A stretch of 64,000 nt of DNA from Gottschalkia acidurici 9a (GCF_000299355.1 NC_018664.1:310001-374000), one strand, 5' to 3'; counted from the stretch's first letter, positions 32,558-42,120 are shown. Notes: a model not told the origin generated them from the sequence alone. Made by a program: numbers and translations.

Positions 32558-33493
32558 ATGGTGGAAAAGATTTCTAATATGAATTTGACTGAAGATATGT
32601 TTAAACCAGTTGAAAAAGATATCAAGGATTCTCAAAAAATAGTTAGAGCAAGTTTAACTTATTGGGCAGATGCCTGGAGAAGATTAAAAGAAAATAAATT
32701 AGCAATAGTGTCTTTAGCACTATTAATTGGTATAGTTGTTATGGCACTTATCGGATCTAAAATTAGACCGTTTGCTTATGACTATCAAGATTTTATGGTT
32801 ATAAATCAAGCACCAAATTCAGTTCATTGGTTTGGAACTGATTCACTGGGAAGAGACCTTTTCGTAAGATGCTGGGAAGGGGCTAAAATATCACTATTTA
32901 TAGGACTTGTAGCAGCAGTAATAAATGTTACCATAGGAATCATATATGGAGGAATAGCAGGATATCGTGGTGGATATGTAGACATCGTAATGATGCGTAT
33001 AGTAGAAATAATTTACTCAATACCATCACTTTTATGGGTTATTTTATTAATGCTTATAATGGGACAAGGATTAGCTACAATAATAATTGCAATATCAATA
33101 ACTGGATGGGGTGGAATGGCACGTCTAGTTAGAGGACAAGTATTACAGTTAAAACAAACAGAATATGTATTAGCGTCTCAAACATTAGGAGCAAGTTCAT
33201 GGAGAATTATATTTAAGCACTTAATACCAAATGCTATGGGACCTATAATAATAAACTTAACTTTCCAAGTTCCAGATGCTATCTTTACAGAAGCATTCTT
33301 AAGTTATATAGGACTTGGAGTACCAGCGCCACTTGCAAGCTGGGGAACATTAGCTAACGAGGGAACATTAGCACTTACAATGTATCCTTATCAAATAGTT
33401 TTTCCAGCATTGTTAATAAGTTTAACTATGCTTGTATTTAATGTACTAGGAGACGGAATTAGGGATGCTCTAGATCCTAAGCTTAGAAAGTAG
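32558..33493 (+). CDS. oppC: Oligopeptide/dipeptide ABC transporter permease OppC/DppC
   Basis: About 311 residues: cytoplasmic N-terminal tail, then six membrane segments and the EAA loop (HLIPNAMGPIIIN). The HWFGTDSLGRDLF motif at about 91-103 is typical of OppC. The start is taken at ATG 32558, preceded by AGCAGGTG; GTG 32552 or 32561 are possible alternatives. Pairs with OppB to form the membrane channel. Confidence 0.94.
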   Translation: MVEKISNMNLTEDMFKPVEKDIKDSQKIVRASLTYWADAWRRLKENKLAIVSLALLIGIVVMALIGSKIRPFAYDYQDFMVINQAPNSVHWFGTDSLGRDLFVRCWEGAKISLFIGLVAAVINVTIGIIYGGIAGYRGGYVDIVMMRIVEIIYSIPSLLWVILLMLIMGQGLATIIIAISITGWGGMARLVRGQVLQLKQTEYVLASQTLGASSWRIIFKHLIPNAMGPIIINLTFQVPDAIFTEAFLSYIGLGVPAPLASWGTLANEGTLALTMYPYQIVFPALLISLTMLVFNVLGDGIRDALDPKLRK

Positions 33494-33507
33494 GGAGAAG
33501 AAAAATT

Positions 33508-34536
33508 ATGGATAAAAAGTTACTAGATGTTAAAGATTTAGCAGTATCTTTTGAAACTTATGCTGGCGAGGTACAGTCAGTTAGAGGAACAAGCTTTTAT
33601 GTAAATAAAGGAGAAACTCTAGCTATAGTAGGAGAATCAGGTTGTGGGAAATCGGTAACAGCTCAAACTATAATGAGACTTATACCTATGCCTCCAGGAA
33701 AAATAAAAAGTGGTTCTATAGAGTTTGAAGGAAAAGATTTAACTAAACTTACAGATAAAGCAATGGAATCAATACGAGGTAAGGATATAAGTATGATATT
33801 CCAAGATCCAATGACATCTCTAAATCCTACGATGAAAATTGGAAAACAGATAATGGAAGTTCTTATGAAACATCAGGACATGTCAAAGAAAGAGGCCAAA
33901 GAAAAAGCCATAGAAATGTTACGACTAGTAGGACTACCTACACCAGAAAAACGTGTAGAGCAATATCCTCATGAGTTTAGTGGGGGTATGAGACAAAGAG
34001 CTATGATAGCTATAGCACTAGCTTGTAATCCCAAACTTCTTATAGCGGACGAGCCAACAACGGCATTGGATGTTACTATTCAAGCTCAAATTATTGATCT
34101 TATGAGAGATTTACAGGAAAAATTAGATACTTCTATAATAATGATTACTCATGATTTAGGAGTAGTTGCCGATATAGCAGATAGAGTAGTAGTTATGTAT
34201 GCAGGTGTTATTATAGAAACAGGAACTGTAAATGAATTGTTCTATAACCCACAGCATCCATATACTTGGGGACTATTAAAATCAGTTCCTAGACTAGATA
34301 CTGAAGAGGGAGAGAGACTTATACCAATAGAGGGAACTCCTCCAGATTTAATAGCACCACCTAAAGGATGTCCATTTGCGTCTAGATGTGAACATGCTAT
34401 GAAAGTATGTATAGATGCTTATCCTGAACAAACTAAAATTACAGATACCCATCATGTAAATTGTTGGTTAAAACATGAATTAGCCCCTAAGGTGACAAAC
34501 CCTATAACCAAAGGAGGCCATAAAGATGAAAAATAA
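33508..34536 (+). CDS. oppD: Peptide ABC transporter ATPase OppD/DppD
   Basis: 342 residues: Walker A GESGCGKS (about 38-45), signature FSGGMRQR, Walker B LLIADEPTTALD and the His switch ITHDLG. The C-terminal extension has the oligopeptide-transporter Cys motif (CPFASRCEHAMKVC), linked to an iron-sulfur or metal site in relatives. Starts 14 bases after oppC; its end overlaps oppF by 11 bases. Confidence 0.95.
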   Translation: MDKKLLDVKDLAVSFETYAGEVQSVRGTSFYVNKGETLAIVGESGCGKSVTAQTIMRLIPMPPGKIKSGSIEFEGKDLTKLTDKAMESIRGKDISMIFQDPMTSLNPTMKIGKQIMEVLMKHQDMSKKEAKEKAIEMLRLVGLPTPEKRVEQYPHEFSGGMRQRAMIAIALACNPKLLIADEPTTALDVTIQAQIIDLMRDLQEKLDTSIIMITHDLGVVADIADRVVVMYAGVIIETGTVNELFYNPQHPYTWGLLKSVPRLDTEEGERLIPIEGTPPDLIAPPKGCPFASRCEHAMKVCIDAYPEQTKITDTHHVNCWLKHELAPKVTNPITKGGHKDEK

Positions 34537-35488
34537 AGAAAAAATATTAATAGATATTAAGAATCTAAAGAAACACTTCAATGTAGGCAAAGGTCAGATA
34601 CTAAAAGCAGTAGATGGTATAAACCTACAAATTAAAGAAGGGGAAACACTAGGACTTGTAGGTGAGTCAGGATGTGGAAAATCTACAGCGGGAAGAACTA
34701 TCATAGGTCTTTATGAACCTACTGAGGGAGAAGTAATATTTGATGGAAAAAGTACTAGTAGGTTAAGTAGAGCAGAGAAAAAACAATTTACAAGAGAAGT
34801 TCAAATGATATTTCAGGATCCTTATGCGTCACTTAATCCAAGAATGACTGTAACAGACATCATAGGAGAAGGAATAGATATTCATAAATTATACTCCGGT
34901 GAGGCCAGACAAAAGAAGATATACGAACTATTAGAATTGGTTGGATTAAATAGGGAGCATGCGAATAGATATCCACATGAATTCAGTGGAGGACAAAGAC
35001 AACGTATAGGTATAGCAAGAGCATTAGCCATAGAACCAAAACTTATAGTTTGTGATGAGCCTATATCTGCGCTAGATGTTTCTATACAAGCACAGGTTGT
35101 TAACTTATTAGAAGACTTACAAAAAGAGTTTGGACTAACATATATATTTATAGCCCATGACTTAAGTATGGTTAAACATATTTCAGACAGAATTGCAGTA
35201 ATGTATCTTGGTAATATAGTAGAGCTTGCATCTAGTAATGAGCTTTATGATAATCCAAAACATCCTTATACACAAGCATTATTATCTGCGGTACCTATAC
35301 CAGATCCAGAAGTGGAGAGAAGTAGAAGTAGGATAATGCTAGAAGGAGATGTACCAAGCCCAATTAATCCTCCAGAAGGATGTAAATTTAAAACAAGATG
35401 TAAGTATGTTAAAGATATTTGTGGTAAAGAAACACCAAAGCTTAGAGAAGTTTCGCCAGATCATTTTGTAGCATGTCATATATTATAG
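34526..35488 (+). CDS. oppF: Peptide ABC transporter ATPase OppF/DppF
   Basis: 320 residues with Walker A GESGCGKS (about 47-54), signature SGGQRQRIG, Walker B LIVCDEPISALD, and the C-terminal Cys motif (CKFKTRCKYVKDIC). It forms the heteromeric ATPase with OppD. The start lies inside oppD behind AAAGGAGG, consistent with translational coupling. Confidence 0.95.
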   Translation: MKNKEKILIDIKNLKKHFNVGKGQILKAVDGINLQIKEGETLGLVGESGCGKSTAGRTIIGLYEPTEGEVIFDGKSTSRLSRAEKKQFTREVQMIFQDPYASLNPRMTVTDIIGEGIDIHKLYSGEARQKKIYELLELVGLNREHANRYPHEFSGGQRQRIGIARALAIEPKLIVCDEPISALDVSIQAQVVNLLEDLQKEFGLTYIFIAHDLSMVKHISDRIAVMYLGNIVELASSNELYDNPKHPYTQALLSAVPIPDPEVERSRSRIMLEGDVPSPINPPEGCKFKTRCKYVKDICGKETPKLREVSPDHFVACHIL

Positions 35489-35546
35489 TTATTTAGGCTT
35501 AAATAAAACTAAGTCTTTAAATAAAAAATGGGAGGTATATAAAAAG

Positions 35547-37220
35547 ATGAAATTTAAAAAGCTTCTATCACTAGGGCTAGTTTCTGTTCTATCACTTTCT
35601 ATGGTATTAACAGGATGTGGGGGTAAAGATAACGGAACTGGTGATAAAAATCCATCTAAAGTAGAGACTGAATTAGCAGAGGAACAAGTAGTTAAAGTAA
35701 ACTGGGAGACTGAACCACCAAGTTTAGACCCACAAATTTCTACAGACCAAGTATCAGGATGGATATTAAACAACATCTATGAAGGTCTTGTAAGAGTGGA
35801 TAAAGACGGAAAAATCAAACAAGGATCAGGTTTAGCTAAAAGTTGGAAGGTAAATGAAGATGAAACTGTTTACACATTTACTTTAAGAGACGCACAGTGG
35901 TCAGACGGAACTCCAATAACTGCAGGAGACTTTGAATTTGCTTGGAAGAGAGCATTAGATCCAAAAGTAGCATCACAATATGCTGATCTATTCTACCATA
36001 TTAAAGGTGGAGAAGACTTTAATACAGGAAAAACACCAGATGCTAGTCAGGTAGGAGTAAAAGCACTAGATGAAAAGACATTAGAAGTAACACTTGAAAG
36101 ACCAACACCATTTTTCTTAAACTTAACTTCATATATAACTTTCTTACCAGTGCAAAAAGCTGCTGTGGAAAACTTTGGAGATAAATTTGCATCAGAACCA
36201 GATAAAATGGTATACTCAGGTCCATTTGTAATTAAAGAATGGACTAAAGAACAAAAGTTAACATTAGAGAAAAATCCAAAATACTGGGATGCTGCTAATG
36301 TTAAACTTGAAAGAATAGAAGGCGATATGATAACAGATGCTAATGGTATGGCTAATCTTTATGATACAGACGAGTTAGACGTAATGAGAGTTCCGCCTGT
36401 ACTTGTAGATAAATATAAAGATAGCCCAGATTATCTAATAGAGCCAGATTCAGTAACATGGTATATGCAATATAATCTAGAAAACAAATATATGGCTAAC
36501 AAAAATATAAGAGAAGCATTTGCTCTTTCTATAGATAAAAAGTCACTTGTTGATAATGTTCGAAGAGATGGTTCAATAGTTTCACAAGGACTAGTACCAG
36601 ATAGTATTCAATCTAAACAGGGAGAAATGTTTGGGGAAGTTCGTGGTAATGCATTAAAAGATTATAATTATAATGCTAAAAAAGCTAAAGAATCATTTGA
36701 AAAAGGATTAAAAGAATTAGGTGTAACTAAAGAAGAATTAGAAAAAAATATTAGCTACTTAACAGAAGATAAACCAAATGCTATAAAAGAAGCTCAAGCA
36801 TTACAACAAATGTGGAAGCAAGCATTAGGGGTAGAAGTTAAAATAGAAACTGTATCGTTTAAATTAAGATTAGATAGATATATAAGAAAAGACTTCTCAA
36901 TGACTATGTCAGGTTGGGGTGCGGACTATGATGATCCAATGACGTTTATAAGTCTATTTGTTACAGGCGGAGGAAACAACTATGCTTCTTATTCAAGTCA
37001 AGAATATGATGCTTTAGTTAAAAAGGCTATAGAAAGTAGTGGAGATGAAAGAGTGAATACTATGATTGAGGCTGAGAAATTACTAGCTAAGGATTTACCA
37101 ATATTCCCACTTTATCAAGCAACTAAACTATATCTTCAAAAAGATTATGTAAAAGGTGTAGAAAGACATGCTGCAGGAGCGGATATGAGCTTTAAAAATG
37201 CTTATGTAGTAAAACATTAA
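35547..37220 (+). CDS. oppA: Oligopeptide-binding lipoprotein OppA (SBP family 5)
   Basis: 557 residues: lipoprotein signal with lipobox LTGC (lipidated Cys24), then the family 5 solute-binding fold with the typical WETEPPSLDPQ start (about 52-62), TFTLRDAQWSDGTP and the C-terminal WGADYDDPMTF segment. It captures peptides outside the cell for OppBCDF. It starts 58 bases after oppF behind GGGAGG; placement at the operon end is one of the common arrangements and allows extra expression of the binding protein. Confidence 0.95.
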   Translation: MKFKKLLSLGLVSVLSLSMVLTGCGGKDNGTGDKNPSKVETELAEEQVVKVNWETEPPSLDPQISTDQVSGWILNNIYEGLVRVDKDGKIKQGSGLAKSWKVNEDETVYTFTLRDAQWSDGTPITAGDFEFAWKRALDPKVASQYADLFYHIKGGEDFNTGKTPDASQVGVKALDEKTLEVTLERPTPFFLNLTSYITFLPVQKAAVENFGDKFASEPDKMVYSGPFVIKEWTKEQKLTLEKNPKYWDAANVKLERIEGDMITDANGMANLYDTDELDVMRVPPVLVDKYKDSPDYLIEPDSVTWYMQYNLENKYMANKNIREAFALSIDKKSLVDNVRRDGSIVSQGLVPDSIQSKQGEMFGEVRGNALKDYNYNAKKAKESFEKGLKELGVTKEELEKNISYLTEDKPNAIKEAQALQQMWKQALGVEVKIETVSFKLRLDRYIRKDFSMTMSGWGADYDDPMTFISLFVTGGGNNYASYSSQEYDALVKKAIESSGDERVNTMIEAEKLLAKDLPIFPLYQATKLYLQKDYVKGVERHAAGADMSFKNAYVVKH

Positions 37221-37238
37221 TTTAATAAAATAAAAATT

Positions 37239-37284
37239 GAAAGCTTTTAAACTACCACAAATCTAGTAGTTTAAAAGCTTTTTC
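37239..37284. terminator. Terminator after oppA, shared with the opposing small gene
   Basis: A perfect 16-17-base-pair stem (37239-37255 with 37266-37282) is followed by a T-rich stretch. It overlaps the last codons of the minus-strand gene at 37252, so it probably serves the plus strand mainly. Confidence 0.85.
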
Positions 37285-37443
37285 TTTATCTTTATATTCT
37301 TCACTTTTTTCTTTATCCCTAAAGTAAGGACATTTACTAGAAGTATCTCCACTAGAGGACGTGATATGATTTAGCATACATACACCATCATCTTGGTGTA
37401 AGCAGTTATCGGTACAATTTATATTGAAAACCATCACCTCCAT
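37252..37443 (-). CDS. Small four-cysteine protein (possible metal-binding)
   Basis: About 60 residues with four Cys spaced C-x3-C-x7-C-x15-C (VFNINCTDNC, GVC, KCPYF), then a charged helix. Similar short Cys-rich proteins are common in clostridia and are sometimes mislabelled as hydroxymyristoyl-ACP dehydratase; the pattern suggests a small zinc or iron-sulfur site. GGAGGTG lies between two candidate ATGs (37443 and 37434), so the start is unsure. Function unknown. Confidence 0.6.
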   Translation of the reverse strand: MEVMVFNINCTDNCLHQDDGVCMLNHITSSSGDTSSKCPYFRDKEKSEEYKDKEKAFKLLDLW

Positions 37444-37674
37444 CAAGTAAAACTCAAGCCAAATAATTTTGTTTATAATGATATTTGAATTAAGTTCTAA
37501 TTAATTAAACATACTATAAGCAGTGAACCAATTTTAGTGATTTTCTAAAATTGTAGAAGTTGCTTATTCTTTGGATAATTAGCGACTGACAAGGATTATA
37601 ACTTCTTATAGAAAATATTTTAACCAGAAAATATAAAAATATTATTATAATAAATGGAAAAAGGGTGATAATAA

Positions 37675-38265
37675 GTGTTTTTTTCAGATTATGAGGATAC
37701 AAGAAATATATACCATGTAGCACCAATTACGGATTTAAAAGAAATATTGGAAAATGGAATAAAATATAATGATAAATCAACATATTTAAGCAAATACTTA
37801 GACTTTCATAAATATATAGATAATCATAAAAAGGTAGATATACCTGACTGGGTAAAAAGAGAACATGCAATATATGCAACTATGAATTATCCTAAAGATC
37901 ATGACTGGCATTCCCATAGCGTTATATTGGGTTTGAAAATTAATCCTGAAAGATGTTGGATTGCGAATGAAAGCTTAGCAAATAAAATATATGAGCCATT
38001 TATATTAAAAGATGTAGAAATATTTAATTGTGCCAAAGATTATCTAGATAAAAATGGAGAAAATATGTGTAAGAGATATTGGGAAACATCACTTAGTTTT
38101 TTAGATAACTTAAAGCTAAGAAAAGATAGAGTTGAAGACTATGACGAGGAAGTATTAGTATTTCACGATATAAAGCCGGAAGACATAACTCCAATGTATA
38201 TAGTTTCTGATCATGAGTTCACTACTGTAGAAGGTTGGATTGAGTACTTTTCAAAGAACGTATGA
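37675..38265 (+). CDS. Unrecognised protein with ADP-ribosyltransferase-fold (DarT-like) features
   Basis: 196 residues, soluble. The N-terminus reads IYHVAPITDLKEILENGI, the pattern of ART-fold proteins such as DarT/DUF4433 and RNA 2'-phosphotransferases. The C-terminal EEVLVFHDIKPEDI resembles the AEVLV...I.PEYI strand that carries the catalytic Glu of DarT. The Arg typical of DarT is not obvious and no macro-domain antitoxin is adjacent. The start is GTG at 37675 with AAGGGTG seven bases upstream. The family assignment is by motif resemblance only and could be wrong. Confidence 0.5.
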   Translation: MFFSDYEDTRNIYHVAPITDLKEILENGIKYNDKSTYLSKYLDFHKYIDNHKKVDIPDWVKREHAIYATMNYPKDHDWHSHSVILGLKINPERCWIANESLANKIYEPFILKDVEIFNCAKDYLDKNGENMCKRYWETSLSFLDNLKLRKDRVEDYDEEVLVFHDIKPEDITPMYIVSDHEFTTVEGWIEYFSKNV

Positions 38266-38310
38266 TATAATTAACTTAATAATTTTACAAGTATAGTGAG
38301 GTGTATAGAT

Positions 38311-38886
38311 ATGAAAGATATTAAAAATAGCAAGATTAATAAATTTGAATCAGAAACTAGAACAAGAGAATTAGATCCAAGAGGTAATTTAGAAGCTGTA
38401 GGTTTTTCTGATAATATGACGCTATGTGATATAGGTTCAGGAACAGGATTATTTTTATTTGAGGCTAGTAAATATGAAAATAGTAAAATATACTCTGTAG
38501 AGATGTCAGATATTATGATAGAGATTCAAGAAGAAAGAATTAAAGAGAGAAATATTAAAAACATAGATATAATAAAGCAAGATGTAAATGAAAATAGAAT
38601 AAAGCTAGATGATCAGTCAAGTGATATAGTTATAATGGTAACTGTTTTACATGAGATAGATGAAAAAGATAATATAATAAGTGAAGTAAATAGAATATTA
38701 AAGCCAGATGGAAAGTTTTTAATAATAGAATTTAAGAAACAAAAAACAGATTTTGGACCTCCATTGGAGGAAAGACTATCTAATGACGATATAAAAAAAT
38801 TATGTGATAAACATGATCTGAAGCTTGAAGAAAATACTGAATTAGGAGAGAACTTCTATAGAACTGTATTTCGAAAAACTAAATAA
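38311..38886 (+). CDS. Class I SAM-dependent methyltransferase
   Basis: 191 residues. Motif I is CDIGSGTGLF (about 38-47), motif II SVEMSD, and motif post-I/IV DIVIMVTVLHEI followed by LKPDGKFLIIEFK, the Methyltransf_11/UbiE-like pattern. Substrate unknown. The ATG at 38311 has AGGTG seven bases upstream; the in-frame GTG at 38296 is part of that site. It starts 45 bases after the ART-like gene and may share its transcript. Confidence 0.85.
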   Translation: MKDIKNSKINKFESETRTRELDPRGNLEAVGFSDNMTLCDIGSGTGLFLFEASKYENSKIYSVEMSDIMIEIQEERIKERNIKNIDIIKQDVNENRIKLDDQSSDIVIMVTVLHEIDEKDNIISEVNRILKPDGKFLIIEFKKQKTDFGPPLEERLSNDDIKKLCDKHDLKLEENTELGENFYRTVFRKTK

Positions 38887-38911
38887 AAATGTATTTGTAT
38901 TACAATAAGAA

Positions 38912-38976
38912 ACCCTACTAAATAAAGAAGACAATAATATATGTCTTATAGAGAGAATTTAGTAGGGTAATTTTTT
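38912..38976 (+). terminator. Terminator after the methyltransferase gene
   Basis: A 12-base-pair stem (38912-38923 with 38957-38968), a 33-base loop and AATTTTTT follow the stop codon by 25 bases. Confidence 0.8.
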
Positions 38977-38989
38977 ATATATACAGTGA

Positions 38990-39076
38990 AAATTGTAACC
39001 ATATCTGATAAACTATAAGTAGAAAAATATAATGACAAAGTTTAAAATACGCTCTAATTATCAAATTGTAACCATA
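38990..39076 (+). repeat. Two 14-base direct repeats upstream of the AIR-synthase-like gene
   Basis: AAATTGTAACCATA occurs at 38990-39003 and again at 39063-39076, 73 bases apart, directly upstream of the gene. Spacing of about seven helical turns would suit a looping regulator, but no binding protein can be named. Confidence 0.5.
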
Positions 39077-39098
39077 CAGATTGAAAGGTAGGATGGAA

Positions 39099-40082
39099 AT
39101 GGAAATAGGAAAAGTACCTAATGAAGTGTTAGAAAAATTAGTATTTTCAAATATAAAGAATAAGAGAGAAGAAGTATTAGTTTCTGCTGGAATAGGGAAA
39201 GATTGTGCAGTGTTAGATTTTGAAAAGTATGGCTGTGTAGTATCAACAGATCCTATAACGGGAGCAACTCATAATATAGGAAGTTTGGCGATAAATATAT
39301 CATGTAATGATATAGCATCTAGTGGGGCAGAGCCTATAGGTGTGTTGATGACTATTTTAGTACCACCTAAGACTACAGAAGCAGAACTAGAAGATATAAT
39401 GAGACAAGCAGGGGAAACATCAAAAAAATTAAATATAGAAATAATAGGTGGACATACTGAAGTAACAGATGCTGTAAATAGGGTAGTTATAACTACTACT
39501 GTTATAGGAAGACAACTGAAGGAAAATGTATTGAATGCAGAAGAAAGTATTATTGGAGATAAAATACTTATAACTAAATCTGCTGGTATAGAAGGAACAG
39601 CTATAATAGCTAATGAATTGAAAGAAAAATTAGAAGGAAAAGTATCAGTAGAACTTCTAGAGGAAGCTATAGAGCTAAACGATAGTATAAGTGTAGTTAA
39701 AGAAGGTATGATATCTTCTAAAATAGGAGTTAGATATATGCATGACATCACAGAGGGCGGAGTGATGGGAGCCATATGGGAAGCATCAAAAGCTACAGGT
39801 AAAGGAGTCTTAGTAAATAAAGACTCTATACCTCTAAAAAAGTCTACCATAGAAATATGTAAAGTGTTAGATATAGATCCATATAGACTTATTTCAAGTG
39901 GAAGTATGCTTATAGTGGCACCAAATAAAAATGTAGATATATTAAAAGAAGAACTTAAAAAAGAAAATATAGAATGTACAGTTATTGGTGAAATTGTAGA
40001 AGACGGAATAAAGATGAAAGAAAAAGATCAAATATTAAATATAGATCCACCAGGAAGTGATGAGCTGTACAAAGTTATATAG
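39099..40082 (+). CDS. AIR-synthase/HypE-related protein
   Basis: About 327 residues of the PurM/HypE/SelD superfamily: N-terminal GIGKDCAVLD, metal/ATP motif VSTDPITGATHNIG, IGGHTEVT, and the C-terminal half with MHDITEGGVMGAIWE. Members bind ATP and activate a substrate with phosphate. No hydrogenase or pur cluster is nearby and the FGAM-specific motifs of PurM are not evident, so the substrate is unknown. I choose ATG 39099 (MEIGKVPNEVLE) by family resemblance; 39093 is an alternative. Two copies of a 14-base sequence upstream may be operator sites. Confidence 0.8.
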   Translation: MEIGKVPNEVLEKLVFSNIKNKREEVLVSAGIGKDCAVLDFEKYGCVVSTDPITGATHNIGSLAINISCNDIASSGAEPIGVLMTILVPPKTTEAELEDIMRQAGETSKKLNIEIIGGHTEVTDAVNRVVITTTVIGRQLKENVLNAEESIIGDKILITKSAGIEGTAIIANELKEKLEGKVSVELLEEAIELNDSISVVKEGMISSKIGVRYMHDITEGGVMGAIWEASKATGKGVLVNKDSIPLKKSTIEICKVLDIDPYRLISSGSMLIVAPNKNVDILKEELKKENIECTVIGEIVEDGIKMKEKDQILNIDPPGSDELYKVI

Positions 40083-40084
40083 AC

Positions 40085-40125
40085 ATAACTCCCTATGAAG
40101 GAATAGATTTCATAGGGAGTTATTA
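40085..40125 (+). terminator. Terminator after the AIR-synthase-like gene
   Basis: A perfect 15-base-pair stem (40085-40099 with 40109-40123) lies at the stop codon, with a short T-rich tail. Confidence 0.85.
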
Positions 40126-40178
40126 TTTCTAGTATGTTACCATAATATTAAATAAACATTACAAACGGTATCAATAGA

Positions 40179-40208
40179 TTGACATTAACTTTCACGAAAT
40201 GATATAAA
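40179..40208 (+). promoter_or_regulatory. Promoter for the cell-wall amidase gene
   Basis: TTGACA (40179-40184) and TATAAA (40203-40208) with an 18-base spacer precede the amidase gene by about 55 bases. Confidence 0.6.
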
Positions 40209-40261
40209 TAGAGTAGATACAAACGAAGGATAAAAAATACAATAAGCTAGGAGTGATAATT

Positions 40262-42109
40262 ATGAAAAGGATATTAGTGGCGCTATTCTCTCTTATTATC
40301 TTAATTGGAACAGTGACTACTACTTTAGCAGCAGCTAATAGCAATCCATCAATAAATGTATCTGTAGATGGAAAAAGTATGAGTTTACAAAAAGTTAATG
40401 TAAACTTCAATGACAAGCTTTTAAACTCAGATGTACCACCTATAATGTACGATGAAAGAACATTAGTACCTATTAGATTTGTTGCGGAGAATCTAGATGC
40501 AAAAGTTGCTTGGAATCAAGAATCTCAAGAAGCAACTATAAAGACATCAGATAAAGATATCATCTTAAAAGCAAACAGCTCACAGGTAAGTGTCAATGGA
40601 AAAGTACAAAGCATACCTTATAATGTTCCAGCAAAGTTAGTAAGTACAGCATATTCAGCTAGTGCAAGAACTATGGTTCCATTAAGATTCGTTTCAGAAA
40701 CATTAGGATGTGAAGTAGATTGGGATCAGAAAACACTAACGGCGAACATAAAAAAGGAAAACAAAGTAGATGAAAAGCCATCACAAACAACTTCTAAAGA
40801 AATAACATCAATATCTACAAAAAATATAAGTAATAGCAGTATGCCGCAAATACATATAAATGGAAGTGGGCAACTAGATTATACAACTACGAATTTAGAG
40901 AATCCTTCAAGATTACTTATAGATATAGCTGATGCAAAATTAAGTAAAAATATTTTAAATAAAAATGGAGAATTCCAGGTAGAATCAAATAATAATATAT
41001 TCAAGTCTATAAGAGCAATACAGTTAACAGAAGATAGTGGAAAAGAATCAGTTAGAGTCATAATAGATTTACAAAAAACTATTCAACCTCAGATTGTTAA
41101 ATCACCAGATAGTAAAAATATAACAGTTACATTCTTAAACACTATTAAAGATGTAAAAAAGGAAACCATAAATGGAAAAGAAGCTATAGTAATAGAGAAT
41201 GCTTATCTTCCTAAAACTAATTCATTTACATTATCTAATCCTGATAGGATAGTAGTAGATATTAGAGATACTGACTTAAACAATGTTGATAAAAATATAA
41301 GTACAGATGTAGTAAAAAAAGTTAGATTAGGTCAGTATGATGGAGGAGAATATGCAAGTGGAGAGAAGGTAACAAGAGTAGTTCTTGATATTAGCGAAAA
41401 CTATTCAAATGCCAAGGTTAATATAGAAGCATCAGGGGACAAGCTAATACTATATGTTGAAGCAACTAAAAAAACTAGTCCTCCTATAGATAACAATAAT
41501 AACAATAATAACAACAATAACAACAATAACAATAATAATAATAATGGTAATCAAAAAATCGTTGTTATAGATGCAGGTCATGGAGGGTCAGACTCAGGAG
41601 CATTATCAGCTAGTAGAAATCATAGAGAGAAAGACTTAGCTCTTAAAGTAGCTTTAAAAACTGAACAAAAACTTAAAGATTTAGGATATAAAGTTATAAT
41701 GACAAGAAGTGCAGATACTAGACTTAATGAAAGTACTGTTGAAGATTTAAAAGCAAGAGCTAATGTAGCTAATAATAATAATGCAAGTGCTTTTGTGAGT
41801 ATACACTTTAACTCAGCTACTGCAACTTCAGCTACAGGTATAGAGACTCTTTATCAACCAGGTAAAGCTAAGGACAAGCCTCTTGCCCAAGCTATACAAA
41901 ATGAATTAATAGGAACTTTAGGTGTAGTAAATAGGGGAGTAAAAGAACAGAATCTCTCAGTAACTAGAAACACAAATACTTACGCTGTATTAACAGAATT
42001 AGGCTTTATAAGTAATCCTAAGGACGAGTTAGTTATCGTAACAGAAGATTACTTAGATAAGTGTGCACAAGCAATAGCAAATGGTATACACAGCTTTTTA
42101 AGTAAATAG
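40262..42109 (+). CDS. N-acetylmuramoyl-L-alanine amidase (amidase_3) with stalk and AMIN domains
   Basis: 615 residues: signal peptide (1-22), copper-amine-oxidase-N-like domain (about 30-160, DERTLVPIRFVAENL and a second copy), two AMIN domains (about 185-290 and 300-400), an 18-Asn linker, then a zinc amidase_3 domain (about 433-612). Zinc ligands and the catalytic Glu are visible: IDAGHGG, HREKDL, SIHFNS and LTELGFIS. It cuts the stem peptide from peptidoglycan; AMIN domains usually direct such enzymes to cell-wall sites. The ATG at 40262 has TAGGAG eight bases upstream. Confidence 0.93.
   Translation: MKRILVALFSLIILIGTVTTTLAAANSNPSINVSVDGKSMSLQKVNVNFNDKLLNSDVPPIMYDERTLVPIRFVAENLDAKVAWNQESQEATIKTSDKDIILKANSSQVSVNGKVQSIPYNVPAKLVSTAYSASARTMVPLRFVSETLGCEVDWDQKTLTANIKKENKVDEKPSQTTSKEITSISTKNISNSSMPQIHINGSGQLDYTTTNLENPSRLLIDIADAKLSKNILNKNGEFQVESNNNIFKSIRAIQLTEDSGKESVRVIIDLQKTIQPQIVKSPDSKNITVTFLNTIKDVKKETINGKEAIVIENAYLPKTNSFTLSNPDRIVVDIRDTDLNNVDKNISTDVVKKVRLGQYDGGEYASGEKVTRVVLDISENYSNAKVNIEASGDKLILYVEATKKTSPPIDNNNNNNNNNNNNNNNNNNGNQKIVVIDAGHGGSDSGALSASRNHREKDLALKVALKTEQKLKDLGYKVIMTRSADTRLNESTVEDLKARANVANNNNASAFVSIHFNSATATSATGIETLYQPGKAKDKPLAQAIQNELIGTLGVVNRGVKEQNLSVTRNTNTYAVLTELGFISNPKDELVIVTEDYLDKCAQAIANGIHSFLSK
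41492..41545 (+). repeat. AAT/AAC codon tract encoding 18 Asn
   Basis: Eighteen consecutive AAC or AAT codons form a low-complexity trinucleotide tract between the AMIN region and the amidase domain. The mixed codons would lower replication slippage, but length changes between strains are likely. Confidence 0.95.
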
Positions 42110-42120
42110 CAACAAATAGA

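Noticed and set aside
37252-37446. Hydroxymyristoyl-ACP dehydratase
   Set aside because: A label sometimes attached to such small Cys-rich clostridial proteins; there is no hot-dog fold in 60 residues.
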